Origin: Pseudomonas sp. AN-1 | Lineage (GTDB): Bacteria; Pseudomonadota; Gammaproteobacteria; Pseudomonadales; Pseudomonadaceae | Direction: 5' to 3' | DNA length: 64,000 bases | Assembly (NCBI RefSeq): GCF_034057115.1 | Contig: NZ_CP139195.1 | Span: 4,526,001-4,590,000, forward strand | In this document: in pieces, positions 57,018-64,000 of the stretch | How the letters are laid out: each line of letters opens with the position of its first letter | Position numbering within the stretch: the first letter of the stretch is position 1 | Notes under the pieces: model-generated | Database searches by the model: none | What the model was told of the DNA's origin: nothing | Seen by the model: only the letters and a program-made list of their open reading frames with translations | Made by a program: the position numbers and the translations under genes

Positions 57018-60000
57018 TCAGGCCTCCTCGAGCACCACCACCCGCTGGCCGGCGCGCACCGGCGAGCCGGGCTGCACGCGCACCTCGCGGACCACGCCGC
57101 CGACCGGCGCGGTGAGGGGGATCTCCATCTTCATCGACTCGAGGATCACCAGCACGTCGCCGGCCGCGACCGTTTCGCCCTCGCTCACCTGCACCTGCCA
57201 GAGGTTGCCGGCGATGTGGCTGTCGATGCCGTGCTGGCCGGCGCCAAGGGGCGAGTCCTCGCCGAGGTCGGGGCCGACTTCCTCCACCTCGAAGTGCGCC
57301 TGGCCGGAGTCGATCCAGCGCTGGCGCTCGGCGGCGAAGGCGCCGCGCTGCTGGGCGCGGAACGCGGCGATGCCCTCGGCCTCGTCCTGGAGGAACTGCT
57401 GGTAGTCGGCCAGGGCCAGTTCGCTGTTCTCGATGCGCAGCTCGTAGCGGCCGAGCGGGAAGTCGCGACGGATCTGCAGCAGCTCCTCGGCGGACACAGG
57501 GTAGAAGCGGATCTGGTCGAAGAAGCGCAGCAGCCAGGGCTTGCCGCGGAAGGCCGCGACCTCGCGGTAGCGGTTCCACATCTGCAGGGTGCGGCCGACG
57601 AACTGGTAGCCGCCGGGGCCCTCCATGCCGTACACGCACATGTAGGCGCCGCCGATACCCACCGAGTTCTCCGCGGTCCAGGTGCGTGCCGGGTTGTACT
57701 TGGTGGTGACCAGGCGGTGGCGCGGGTCGAGCGGGGTGGCCACCGGCGCGCCGAGGTACACGTCGCCGAGGCCCATCACCAGGTAGCTGGCGTCGAACAC
57801 GGTCCTGTAGACCTCGTCGAGATTCGGCAGGTCGTTGATCCTACGAATGAACTCCAGGTTGCTCGGGCACCAGGGCGCGTCCTTGCGCACCGTGGTCATG
57901 TACTTGTCGATGGCCAGCTGGCAGGCCGGGTCGTCCCAGGACAGCGGCAGGTGGACGATGCGCGACGGCACCCGGAGATCCTGCGCGGCGCACACCGCGT
58001 CCCACAGCCCGGCGACCGTTTCCAGCAGGCTGGCCAGCGGCAGGGTTTCCGGCTGGTAGTGGACCTGCAGCGAGCGGATGCCCGGCGTCAGGTCGATCAC
58101 CCCGGCGAGCGCCTCGGCTTCCAGCGCCTGCATCAGCGCATGGCCGCGAAAGCGCAGCACCAGGTCCAGCTCCGGCTGGCCGATCTCCAGCAGCAGATGG
58201 GTGTCGCCGGACAGGCGGGCGACCAGGCGGGTGTCGTCCTCACCGATATCCAGGACGATGGGCGACTGCGGCGCGATTGCCTGCCACTCGACCGCCGCCG
58301 GCGCGAGATCCACGCACTCTTCACGGCGCGCCCGGGCCAGTTCGCGCGCGCTGTCGAGGCTCACCGGCACGAAACGCACCCGGTCACCGGCCTTGAGCTG
58401 GCCGAGCTGCCAGAGGTCGGCCTCGATCACCGTCACCGGGCAGACGAAGCCGCCCAGGCTCGGGCCGTCCGGGCCGAGGATCACCGGCATGTCGCCGGTA
58501 AAGTCCACGGCACCAATCGCATACGGGTTGTCGTGGATGTTCGACGGGTGCAGGCCGGCCTCGCCGCCGCTGTCGCGCACCCACTCGGGTTTCGGGCCGA
58601 TCAGGCGCACGCCGGTGCGGCTGGAGTTGAAGTGCACCTCCCAGTCGCTGGCGAGGAAGGTGTCGATGTAGGCCGGGGTGAAGTATTCCGGCGCGCCGTG
58701 CGGGCCGTAGATCACCCGGATTTCGCGCACCGCCGGCAGCGGCGTGCACAGTTCTGCCGGCAGCGCGGCGCCGGCACTGGCGTCGGCCAGCGGCGCCAGG
58801 TGCAGCACGTCGCCGGCGCGCAGGGCGCGGCCGCCGTGACCGCCGAACTGGCCGAGGGTGAAGGTGCTCTTGCTGCCCAGATAGTCCGGCAGCTGCAGGC
58901 CGCCGCGCACGGTCAGATAAGAGCGTGCGCCGGCGCCGGCGATGGTGCCGAGGGCGAGGGTACCGCCGGCTGGGACGAACAGTGCGGTGTGCATGGGCTG
59001 CGCCACGCCGTCGAGGGCGACGGGAATGGCCGAGCCGGTCACCGCCACCACCGCATCGGTGTTGAAGCGCAGCAGCGGGCCGCTCATGGTGATTTCCAGG
59101 CCGGCGGCGCCTTCCGGGTTGCCGAGCAGGCGGTTGCCCAGGCGCAGGGCGCGGTCGTCCATCGGCCCCGACGGCGGCACGCCGACCGCCCAGTAACCGA
59201 GGCGGCCGGGCCAGTCCTGCACCGTGGTCTGGGTGCCGGCGGAAAGCACCTCGAAGGTGCTGGCGCGGTAGGCGAGGCCTTCCAGGCAGCGGGTCCAGGG
59301 CGAGCCGCTGGCGAACGGGGCATCCTGGATGATCTGGCGCAGGTAGTCGCGGTTGGTTTCCACGCCGTACAGCAGCGAGTCGGCCAGCGCGCGGTCCAGC
59401 GCCGCGCTGGCTTCAGTGCGGCTCGGCGCCCAGGCGATCAGCTTGGCGATCATCGGGTCGAAGTAGGGCGGGATCTCGCAGCCGGCCTCGACCCAGGTGT
59501 CGATGCGCAGGCGCTGGCCGTCGGCCACCGGGAACTCGACCGCGGTGAGCAGGCCGGGGCTGGGCTGGAAGTCGCGGCCCGGGTCCTCGGCGTACAGGCG
59601 CGCCTGGATGGCGTGGCCGCTGGGCGTGAGGCCCTTGGCCAGCTCGCTGAGCGGTGGCAGGTCGCCGGCGGCCAGCTCGATCATCCAGCGCACCAGGTCG
59701 ACGCCCCACACCTGCTCGGTGACGCCGTGCTCGACCTGCAGGCGGGTGTTCACTTCGAGGAAGTAGAAGCGTGCGGCCTCGCTGTCGTAGACGAACTCCA
59801 CGGTGCCGGCGCTGCGGTAATTGACCGCCCTGGCCAGCTTGATCGCCGCGGCGCACAGTTCCTCGGCCATGCCGGCCGGCAGGTTGGGCGCCGGGGTTTC
59901 CTCCAGCACCTTCTGGTTGCGCCGCTGCACCGAGCAGTCGCGCACGCCGAGGGCCAGAACCTCGCCCTGGCCGTCGCCGAATACCTGCACTTCCAGGTGG

Positions 60001-60617
60001 CGGGCGCGCTCGATGTACTTCTCGATGAACACGCCCGAGTCGCTGAAGTTGTTCTGCCCCAGGCGCTTGACCGCCTCGAAGGCTTCGGACAACTCCATGG
60101 CGCTGCGACATACGCGCATGCCGATGCCGCCGCCGCCGGCGGTGCTCTTCAGCATCACCGGGTAGCCGACCTGCTCGCCGGCCTTCAGCGCAGCATCGAG
60201 GCTGTCCAGCAGTTCGGTGCCTTCCAGCAGCGGCACGTCGTGCTGTTTTGCGAGAGCCCTTGCGGTGTGCTTGAGGCCGAACACGCGCAGCTGCTCCGGC
60301 GTCGGGCCGACGAAGGCGATGCCGGCGGCCTCGCAGGCTTCGGCGAAGGCGGCGTTCTCGGAGAGGAAGCCGTAGCCGGGGTGGATGGCTTGGGCGCCGC
60401 TCTGTTTGGCCGCGGCGAGGATCTTCTCCACCACCAGGTAGGTGGCGGAGGCCGGGCCTTCGCCCAGCGAGAAGGCCTCGTCGGCCTGCTGGATATGCAG
60501 GCTGGCGGCGTCGGCTTCGGAGTAGACGGCCACGCCCTCGACGTTCAGGGCGCGCAGGGTACGCAGGATGCGGCAGGCGATGGCGCCGCGGTTGGCGATC
60601 AGGAGTTTGGCGAACAT
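57018..60617 (-). CDS. Biotin-dependent guanidine carboxylase (annotated as urea carboxylase in most genomes)
   Basis: A 1199-residue multidomain biotin carboxylase. An ATP-grasp biotin carboxylase (about 1-450; KSTAGGGGIGMR and LEVNTRLQVEHGVTE), a carboxyltransferase half related to KipI/KipA (about 470-1090), and a C-terminal biotinyl domain with the target Lys1163 in LESMKME. The ATG at 60617 is confirmed by the riboswitch and Shine-Dalgarno region ahead of it. The family includes urea carboxylase and guanidine carboxylase; the adjacent DUF1989 genes and the guanidine-II riboswitch in its own leader favour guanidine. It supplies carboxyguanidine for deimination to allophanate. Confidence 0.88.
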   Translation of the reverse strand: MFAKLLIANRGAIACRILRTLRALNVEGVAVYSEADAASLHIQQADEAFSLGEGPASATYLVVEKILAAAKQSGAQAIHPGYGFLSENAAFAEACEAAGIAFVGPTPEQLRVFGLKHTARALAKQHDVPLLEGTELLDSLDAALKAGEQVGYPVMLKSTAGGGGIGMRVCRSAMELSEAFEAVKRLGQNNFSDSGVFIEKYIERARHLEVQVFGDGQGEVLALGVRDCSVQRRNQKVLEETPAPNLPAGMAEELCAAAIKLARAVNYRSAGTVEFVYDSEAARFYFLEVNTRLQVEHGVTEQVWGVDLVRWMIELAAGDLPPLSELAKGLTPSGHAIQARLYAEDPGRDFQPSPGLLTAVEFPVADGQRLRIDTWVEAGCEIPPYFDPMIAKLIAWAPSRTEASAALDRALADSLLYGVETNRDYLRQIIQDAPFASGSPWTRCLEGLAYRASTFEVLSAGTQTTVQDWPGRLGYWAVGVPPSGPMDDRALRLGNRLLGNPEGAAGLEITMSGPLLRFNTDAVVAVTGSAIPVALDGVAQPMHTALFVPAGGTLALGTIAGAGARSYLTVRGGLQLPDYLGSKSTFTLGQFGGHGGRALRAGDVLHLAPLADASAGAALPAELCTPLPAVREIRVIYGPHGAPEYFTPAYIDTFLASDWEVHFNSSRTGVRLIGPKPEWVRDSGGEAGLHPSNIHDNPYAIGAVDFTGDMPVILGPDGPSLGGFVCPVTVIEADLWQLGQLKAGDRVRFVPVSLDSARELARARREECVDLAPAAVEWQAIAPQSPIVLDIGEDDTRLVARLSGDTHLLLEIGQPELDLVLRFRGHALMQALEAEALAGVIDLTPGIRSLQVHYQPETLPLASLLETVAGLWDAVCAAQDLRVPSRIVHLPLSWDDPACQLAIDKYMTTVRKDAPWCPSNLEFIRRINDLPNLDEVYRTVFDASYLVMGLGDVYLGAPVATPLDPRHRLVTTKYNPARTWTAENSVGIGGAYMCVYGMEGPGGYQFVGRTLQMWNRYREVAAFRGKPWLLRFFDQIRFYPVSAEELLQIRRDFPLGRYELRIENSELALADYQQFLQDEAEGIAAFRAQQRGAFAAERQRWIDSGQAHFEVEEVGPDLGEDSPLGAGQHGIDSHIAGNLWQVQVSEGETVAAGDVLVILESMKMEIPLTAPVGGVVREVRVQPGSPVRAGQRVVVLEEA

Positions 60618-60636
60618 GGAGGAAGCCCCATGCAGT

Positions 60637-60683
60637 GGCGGGTCGTCCCGCCGGAAATCTTCTGCACCACGGTCGTCCGTGGT
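60637..60683 (-). promoter_or_regulatory. Guanidine-II (mini-ykkC) riboswitch in front of the carboxylase gene
   Basis: On the minus strand: ACCACGG-ACGA-CCGTGGT (60683 to 60666), a 13-base linker, then GGCGGG-ACGA-CCCGCC (60652 to 60637). Both stems are perfect and both loops are ACGA, the ACGR tetraloop that binds guanidine in this class. The second hairpin ends 19 bases before the carboxylase ATG, beside the Shine-Dalgarno region, so ligand binding could expose or hide the ribosome-binding site. Confidence 0.88.
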
Positions 60684-60747
60684 TGGAGGCTCGATGCGAG
60701 CGGATTCAGGAGCGTGCTGGCCGAGGCGAGCACGGTGCAATCAACAC

Positions 60748-60763
60748 AGCAAATTGCGGGCCA
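60748..60763 (-). promoter_or_regulatory. Sigma-54 (-24/-12) promoter upstream of the carboxylase gene
   Basis: Minus-strand TGGCCCGCAATTTGCT matches the sigma-54 consensus TGGCACG-N4-TTGCW at every position but one, with exact spacing of the GG and GC. It would start transcription roughly 50 bases before the guanidine-II riboswitch. Internal to the operon, in the 235-base gap. Confidence 0.72.
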
Positions 60764-60833
60764 GCCCGTTTAGCGGCCTGTGACGGCCATTTTCGGGGGC
60801 TGCCTGCCCTGCGACTGTGCGTGGCTGGCGACT

Positions 60834-60850
60834 TGCACCGCTGTGGGGCG
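60834..60850. promoter_or_regulatory. NtrC-like binding site
   Basis: TGCACC-GCTGT-GGGGCG resembles the dyad GCACY-N5-RGTGC of NtrC enhancers: the TGCACC half is perfect and the other half matches four of six. It lies about 85 bases upstream of the sigma-54 promoter. Confidence 0.45.
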
Positions 60851-60852
60851 CC

Positions 60853-61488
60853 TCAGTCCCACACCAGCACCTCGGCCGGCGTCGGGTTCCAGCCGTTGCA
60901 CGGGTTGTTCAGCTGCGGGCAGTTGGAGATCAGCACGATCACGTCCATATGCGCCTTCAGCTCCACATACTTGCCCGGCGCGGAGATGCCGTCGGCGAAG
61001 GTCAGGCCGCCTTCGGGGGTGACCGGCACGTTCATGAAGAAGTTGATGTTCGCGCCGATGTCGCGTTTCTCCAGGCGGCCGTCGCTGAGGCTGGCGCGCA
61101 GGAAGTTGTCGCGGCAGCTGTGCATGTAGCGCTTGTCCAGGGCGTATCTGACCGTATTGCTCTCCTGCGCGCAGGCGCCGCCGAGGGTGTCGTGGCGGCC
61201 GCAGGTGTCGGCGACGATGGTCAGCAGCGGATTGCCGAGATTGGAATACAGCACCGTGCCAGTGGTCAGGTAGATGTTGTTCTGCCGGCGCAGGGTGCGC
61301 TGCGGGTCGTAGCGTTCACGCGGATTGCGCGCCGAGAAGAACAGGGTGTCTACCGCCTGGTTGCCTTCCAGGTCGAGCAGGCGGACGGTCTGCCCGGCCT
61401 TGACCTCGAACAGGTAGGGTTCGCCGGCCGGGATCACGTGGCGGAACACGGCGGTTTCGGGATGCAGGGAGCTTGCGACGAGGCTCAT
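60853..61488 (-). CDS. DUF1989-family protein, urea amidolyase-associated protein 2 (carboxyguanidine deiminase subunit)
   Basis: A 211-residue DUF1989 protein. Conserved polar residues stand in [20 protein letters not shown] near 32-51, [14 protein letters not shown] near 95-108 (Cys and His likely bind metal), SCRDNFL near 124 and [10 protein letters not shown] near 148. Paralogous to the next gene. Together they are expected to form a heteromeric carboxyguanidine deiminase making allophanate. Nine bases separate the pair. Confidence 0.85.
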   Translation of the reverse strand: MSLVASSLHPETAVFRHVIPAGEPYLFEVKAGQTVRLLDLEGNQAVDTLFFSARNPRERYDPQRTLRRQNNIYLTTGTVLYSNLGNPLLTIVADTCGRHDTLGGACAQESNTVRYALDKRYMHSCRDNFLRASLSDGRLEKRDIGANINFFMNVPVTPEGGLTFADGISAPGKYVELKAHMDVIVLISNCPQLNNPCNGWNPTPAEVLVWD

Positions 61489-61497
61489 GTCGGGTCC

Positions 61498-62226
61498 TCA
61501 GATATACAGACGTTCGGTGTTGTGGAAGCCGCGGCCGTTCTCCGGGCGCGAGGTGCGGCACAGCACGCTGATGCCGTCGCTCTCCACCCGGTGCCAGGTG
61601 AGTTGCACCGGCTTGGGCGAGTACACCGGGTTGGGGTCCTGCGGATGCTGCAGGGCGGTGAGCACCACCAGGCTGTCCATCGGCGCGTACAGCTCGACGT
61701 AGTCGCCGGCGCGCGAGTTGCCAGTTTCGAAGGCGAAGGCGCCGCCTTCGTCCACCGTGACCTTGCTGAACAGGTTGAGAGGCATCAGCAGGTCCTGCAG
61801 GTTGAGGTTCCACTTGCCCATCTCCACCAGCAGGTTGTCCGTGCCGTTGCGGTAGAAGGCGTTGCGCAGCTCCTGGTAGCGGCCCTGGCCGTACTTCTCG
61901 CGGGTCTCCGCGGCATTCAGCACGCCGCCGAAGCTGTCGTGCCAGCCGCAGGTGTCGGCGGTGATCGCCGCCAGCACGCGGCCCATGTCCGAGTACAGGC
62001 AGTGGCCGGCGGTCAGTTTGGCGGTGTGCTGGCACTTGAGGGTGTCCGGCAGGTTGAGGCGCTCGCTCTTCTCAAAGGCGTTGAGCAGCAGCAGGCTGAC
62101 GTTGGCGCCGCCTTCGAGGTCGGTGATGCGCAGCACCTGGCCGCGCTTGAGCACGAAGGAGGTATGGCCGCCGCCGGGGACGAGTTCCTCGTACAGGGTC
62201 GGGCGCAGGGTCAGGGATGCAGTCAT
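61498..62226 (-). CDS. DUF1989-family protein, urea amidolyase-associated protein 1 (carboxyguanidine deiminase subunit)
   Basis: A 242-residue DUF1989 protein with the same landmarks as its partner: GQVLRITDLEGGANVSLLLL near 28-47, CGWHDSFGGVLNAAE near 92-106 and NLNLQDLLMPLNLFSKV near 140. The ATG at 62226 is eleven bases after the ABC ATPase stop; the frame is open upstream only as shadow. Requires its paralogue for the deiminase activity reported in guanidine degraders (established for the family; here inferred). Confidence 0.85.
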   Translation of the reverse strand: MTASLTLRPTLYEELVPGGGHTSFVLKRGQVLRITDLEGGANVSLLLLNAFEKSERLNLPDTLKCQHTAKLTAGHCLYSDMGRVLAAITADTCGWHDSFGGVLNAAETREKYGQGRYQELRNAFYRNGTDNLLVEMGKWNLNLQDLLMPLNLFSKVTVDEGGAFAFETGNSRAGDYVELYAPMDSLVVLTALQHPQDPNPVYSPKPVQLTWHRVESDGISVLCRTSRPENGRGFHNTERLYI

Positions 62227-62237
62227 GGGTAGCTCCT

Positions 62238-63029
62238 TTACAGCGCGGTTTGCAGCCCGGCGCCGATGTGCGCGGGCAGGGCGTCGACGGCCGCGCGCGC
62301 GGCGCGGCGGTCGGCGTTGAGGGGGATGTCGTAGGTCACCCGCGCGCCGTAGGCGCCGGGCGCGTGCGGGTCGACGCGCACCTTGTCGAACACCAGCAGG
62401 CGCGTGCCGAGGCTGAAGCCCTCGGACAGGTCGTGGGTGACCATGAACACGGTGAGGTTGGTCTCGCGCCACAGCTCCAGCAGCAGGGCGTGCATGTCCT
62501 TGCGGATGCCCGGGTCGAGGGCGCCGAACGGCTCGTCGAGCAGCAGCACGCGCGGCCTCATCACCAGCGCCTGGGCGATGGCCAGGCGCTGCTGCATGCC
62601 GCCGGACAGCTGGGTGGCGTACTTGTCCAGCGCGTGACCGAGGCCGACCTTCCTGAGCATCGCCGCGGCCTGCTCGCGCGCCTCGCGCTTGGCAGCGCCG
62701 AACAGCCGGCCGAGCAGCGGCGCGCGCGGCAGCTCCAGGCCGAGGGCGACGTTGTCCAGCACCGACAGGTGCGGGAACACCGTGTAGCGCTGGAACACGA
62801 TGCCGCGGCTGGCGTCCGGCTCGCCGGCCAGCGGCTGGCCGTCGAGGAGGATCTCGCCGCGGCTCGGGCGCTCCTGGCCGAGCAGCAGGCGCAGGAAGGT
62901 CGACTTGCCGCAGCCGGAGGCGCCGACCAGGGTGCAGAACTCGCCTTCCCGGATGCTCAGGTTGAGGCGCTCGATGACCACCTGGTCACCGTATTCCTGC
63001 CAGATGTTTTTGACCTCGATGAAGCTCAT
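62238..63029 (-). CDS. ABC transporter ATPase, taurine/nitrate/guanidine-region type
   Basis: A 263-residue ATPase: Walker A GASGCGKST at 36-44, Q-loop FQRYTVFPH, signature LSGGMQQR near 140, Walker B VLLLDEP, and switch His in VTHDL. It energises the adjacent permease (ATGA overlap). The substrate is probably guanidine or a related nitrogen compound from operon context. Confidence 0.92.
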   Translation of the reverse strand: MSFIEVKNIWQEYGDQVVIERLNLSIREGEFCTLVGASGCGKSTFLRLLLGQERPSRGEILLDGQPLAGEPDASRGIVFQRYTVFPHLSVLDNVALGLELPRAPLLGRLFGAAKREAREQAAAMLRKVGLGHALDKYATQLSGGMQQRLAIAQALVMRPRVLLLDEPFGALDPGIRKDMHALLLELWRETNLTVFMVTHDLSEGFSLGTRLLVFDKVRVDPHAPGAYGARVTYDIPLNADRRAARAAVDALPAHIGAGLQTAL

Positions 63030-63838
63030 GCCTTGGCTCCTTCATACCAGGGGAAGGCCAGCCGGGTGAGCTGGCGCAGGCCCAGATCCGTCAGCCAGGC
63101 GAGCAGGGTGATCCACAGCACGTAGGGCAGGATCACGTCCATTGCCATGTAGCGGCGTACCAGGAAGATCCGGTAGCCGAGGCCGTCGGTGGCGGCGATG
63201 GCCTCGGCGGCGATCAGGAACAGCCAGGCCGAGCCGAGCACCAGGCGCAGGGCGATCAAGAGGCGCGGCAGCAGCTGCGGCAGCACCACGCGCAGGATCA
63301 GCGTCCAGGTGCTGGCGCCGAGGGTCTGCGCCTTGATCAGTAGCTCGGCGGGAATCTCGCGGGCGCGCTGCTCCAGATCGCGCGCCAGCACCGGGGTGAT
63401 GCCGATAACGATCAGCATCACCTTGGCCAGCTCGCCGAGGCCGAAGGCGATGAACAGGATCGGCAGGATGGCCAGCGGCGGCACCATCGACAGCACGGTG
63501 AGCAAGGGCGAGAGCGGTGCGCCCAGCAGCGGCAGGCTGCCGGCGGCGATGCCCAGGCACAGGCCGGCCAGTGCGGCGATGCCGATGCCCAGGCCGAGGC
63601 GGGTCAGGCTGGCGGTGGTGTCCCGCCAGAACAGGTAGTCGCCGCTGCGCTTGTCCGGGGTGAAGGCCAGGCGCTCGACCGCCGCGGCCATCTGCGTGGC
63701 GCCGGGCAGCAGCTTGTCGTTGGGGTTGTCGGCCAGCCGGCTGGCCGAGCCGCTGAAGTAGGCCATCAGCAGCAGGGCGAAGGGCAGAAGCACCAGCAGC
63801 AGGCGGCTGCGGCCGGGTTGTCGGTTGATCAGGCGCAT
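63026..63838 (-). CDS. ABC transporter permease (SsuC/TauC family)
   Basis: A 270-residue inner-membrane permease with about six helices and the EAA loop EIPAELLIKAQTLGASTWTLILRVVLPQLLPRL near 160-193 (read as two parts). Its ATG follows a 93-base gap containing the family B repeat. It pairs with the ATPase and the binding protein. Confidence 0.92.
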   Translation of the reverse strand: MRLINRQPGRSRLLLVLLPFALLLMAYFSGSASRLADNPNDKLLPGATQMAAAVERLAFTPDKRSGDYLFWRDTTASLTRLGLGIGIAALAGLCLGIAAGSLPLLGAPLSPLLTVLSMVPPLAILPILFIAFGLGELAKVMLIVIGITPVLARDLEQRAREIPAELLIKAQTLGASTWTLILRVVLPQLLPRLLIALRLVLGSAWLFLIAAEAIAATDGLGYRIFLVRRYMAMDVILPYVLWITLLAWLTDLGLRQLTRLAFPWYEGAKA

Positions 63839-63866
63839 GGGGTTACCTCATGGCGTTCGAGAGCGA

Positions 63867-63925
63867 CGGTAGGGTGCGCCGTGCGCACCGGGTCGAGAGG
63901 CTGGTGCGCACGGCGCACCCTACCG
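63867..63925. repeat. Palindromic repeat, family B, copy 2 (between binding-protein and permease genes)
   Basis: Perfect 23-base arms (63867-63889, 63903-63925) with a 13-base loop. The inner 21 bases are identical to the copy at 52502-52559. It lies seven bases after the binding-protein stop, on the path of the operon transcript. Confidence 0.9.
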
Positions 63926-63931
63926 GGGCGA

Positions 63932-64000
63932 TCAGAGCTGGCCGTCCGCCGCCATCTGCATGTAGCCGGGCTCGAAGCGCAGCTTGACGTTGTCCGCGGC
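63932..64000 (-). CDS. ABC transporter substrate-binding protein, C-terminal end only
   Basis: The last 22 codons (ending VKLRFEPGYMQMAADGQL then TGA at 63932-63934) of a periplasmic binding protein of the NMT1/TauA type, by position the substrate-binding component of this transporter. The rest and the operon's start lie outside the window. Confidence 0.7.
   Translation of the reverse strand, partial: AADNVKLRFEPGYMQMAADGQL

Noticed and set aside
60637-60683. Interpreting the two hairpins before the carboxylase as a REP repeat
   Set aside because: The stems differ in sequence, are short, share only the ACGA loop, and sit at the leader of the gene; they do not match the other repeats in the window.
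56817-60773. A 1318-codon open frame on the plus strand
   Set aside because: It lies antisense to the carboxylase gene and its product is low-complexity Val/Gln/Ala/Gly-rich sequence with no family; such frames are common in high-GC DNA.

Overview
The window looks like a stretch of a high-GC Pseudomonas chromosome. The evidence is gene content and order: cyaB-trkH; a cpxR-spy-kinase block next to yciI; PHP protein-yciO-scpA-scpB-rluB; rdgC-tRNAs-FKBP; prc; apeB; minC-minD-minE-rluA; a late acyltransferase with a patatin; ppc-adk-tsaB; and a btuB/cob cluster. From memory these are arranged much as in P. aeruginosa. Most genes are densely packed, with many 4-base ATGA start/stop overlaps. I saw no insertion sequence, prophage or CRISPR array.

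Layout. 1-2.8 kb: the 5' part of nrdA (minus strand) and a regulatory region with NrdR and DnaA boxes. 2.8-12.3 kb: a phosphopantetheinyl transferase, adenylate cyclase CyaB, TrkH, a YkgJ-like zinc-cluster protein, a nitroreductase, a Cpx-type two-component block with a Spy/CpxP-like protein and a CpxR box, YciI, a PHP phosphoesterase and YciO. 12.3-17.4 kb: ScpA/ScpB, RluB, RdgC, tRNA-Val, tRNA-Asp and an FKBP lipoprotein. 17.4-25.8 kb: a three-gene XRE/unknown/Sel1 operon, an EAL phosphodiesterase, Prc, a quinone oxidoreductase, a HAD phosphatase, ApeB and RluA. 25.8-33.7 kb: MinCDE, a lipid A acyltransferase, a patatin, a pirin and a secreted hydrolase with an MlaA-like partner. 33.7-43.4 kb: Ppc, Adk, TsaB, a DUF72 protein, an EamA transporter, RsmJ, a NYN-LOTUS protein, ComEA and two tandem hemerythrins. 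43.5-54.7 kb: a cobalamin riboswitch, then btuB, an unknown membrane protein and nine cob/blu genes (late corrinoid pathway and lower-ligand assembly; cobS is not here). 54.7-64 kb: a nitrogen-scavenging operon on the minus strand (ABC transporter, two DUF1989-type proteins, a biotin carboxylase and an allophanate hydrolase).

The most interesting part is the last operon. Its biotin enzyme would usually be labelled urea carboxylase. Directly in front of its start codon, on the coding strand, lie two perfect hairpins, each capped by an ACGA tetraloop, the hallmark of the guanidine-II (mini-ykkC) riboswitch. About 65 bases further upstream is a well-matched sigma-54 (-24/-12) promoter, and beyond that an NtrC-like site. 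Together with the paired DUF1989 genes this points to guanidine degradation (carboxylation, deimination to allophanate, then hydrolysis to ammonia and CO2) under both guanidine and nitrogen control.

Several families of palindromic intergenic repeats occur. In two places (the DUF72 gene and cobQ) the terminal GTAGGG of a repeat supplies the gene's TAG stop codon. One family is present twice, once inside the cob cluster and once inside the guanidine operon.
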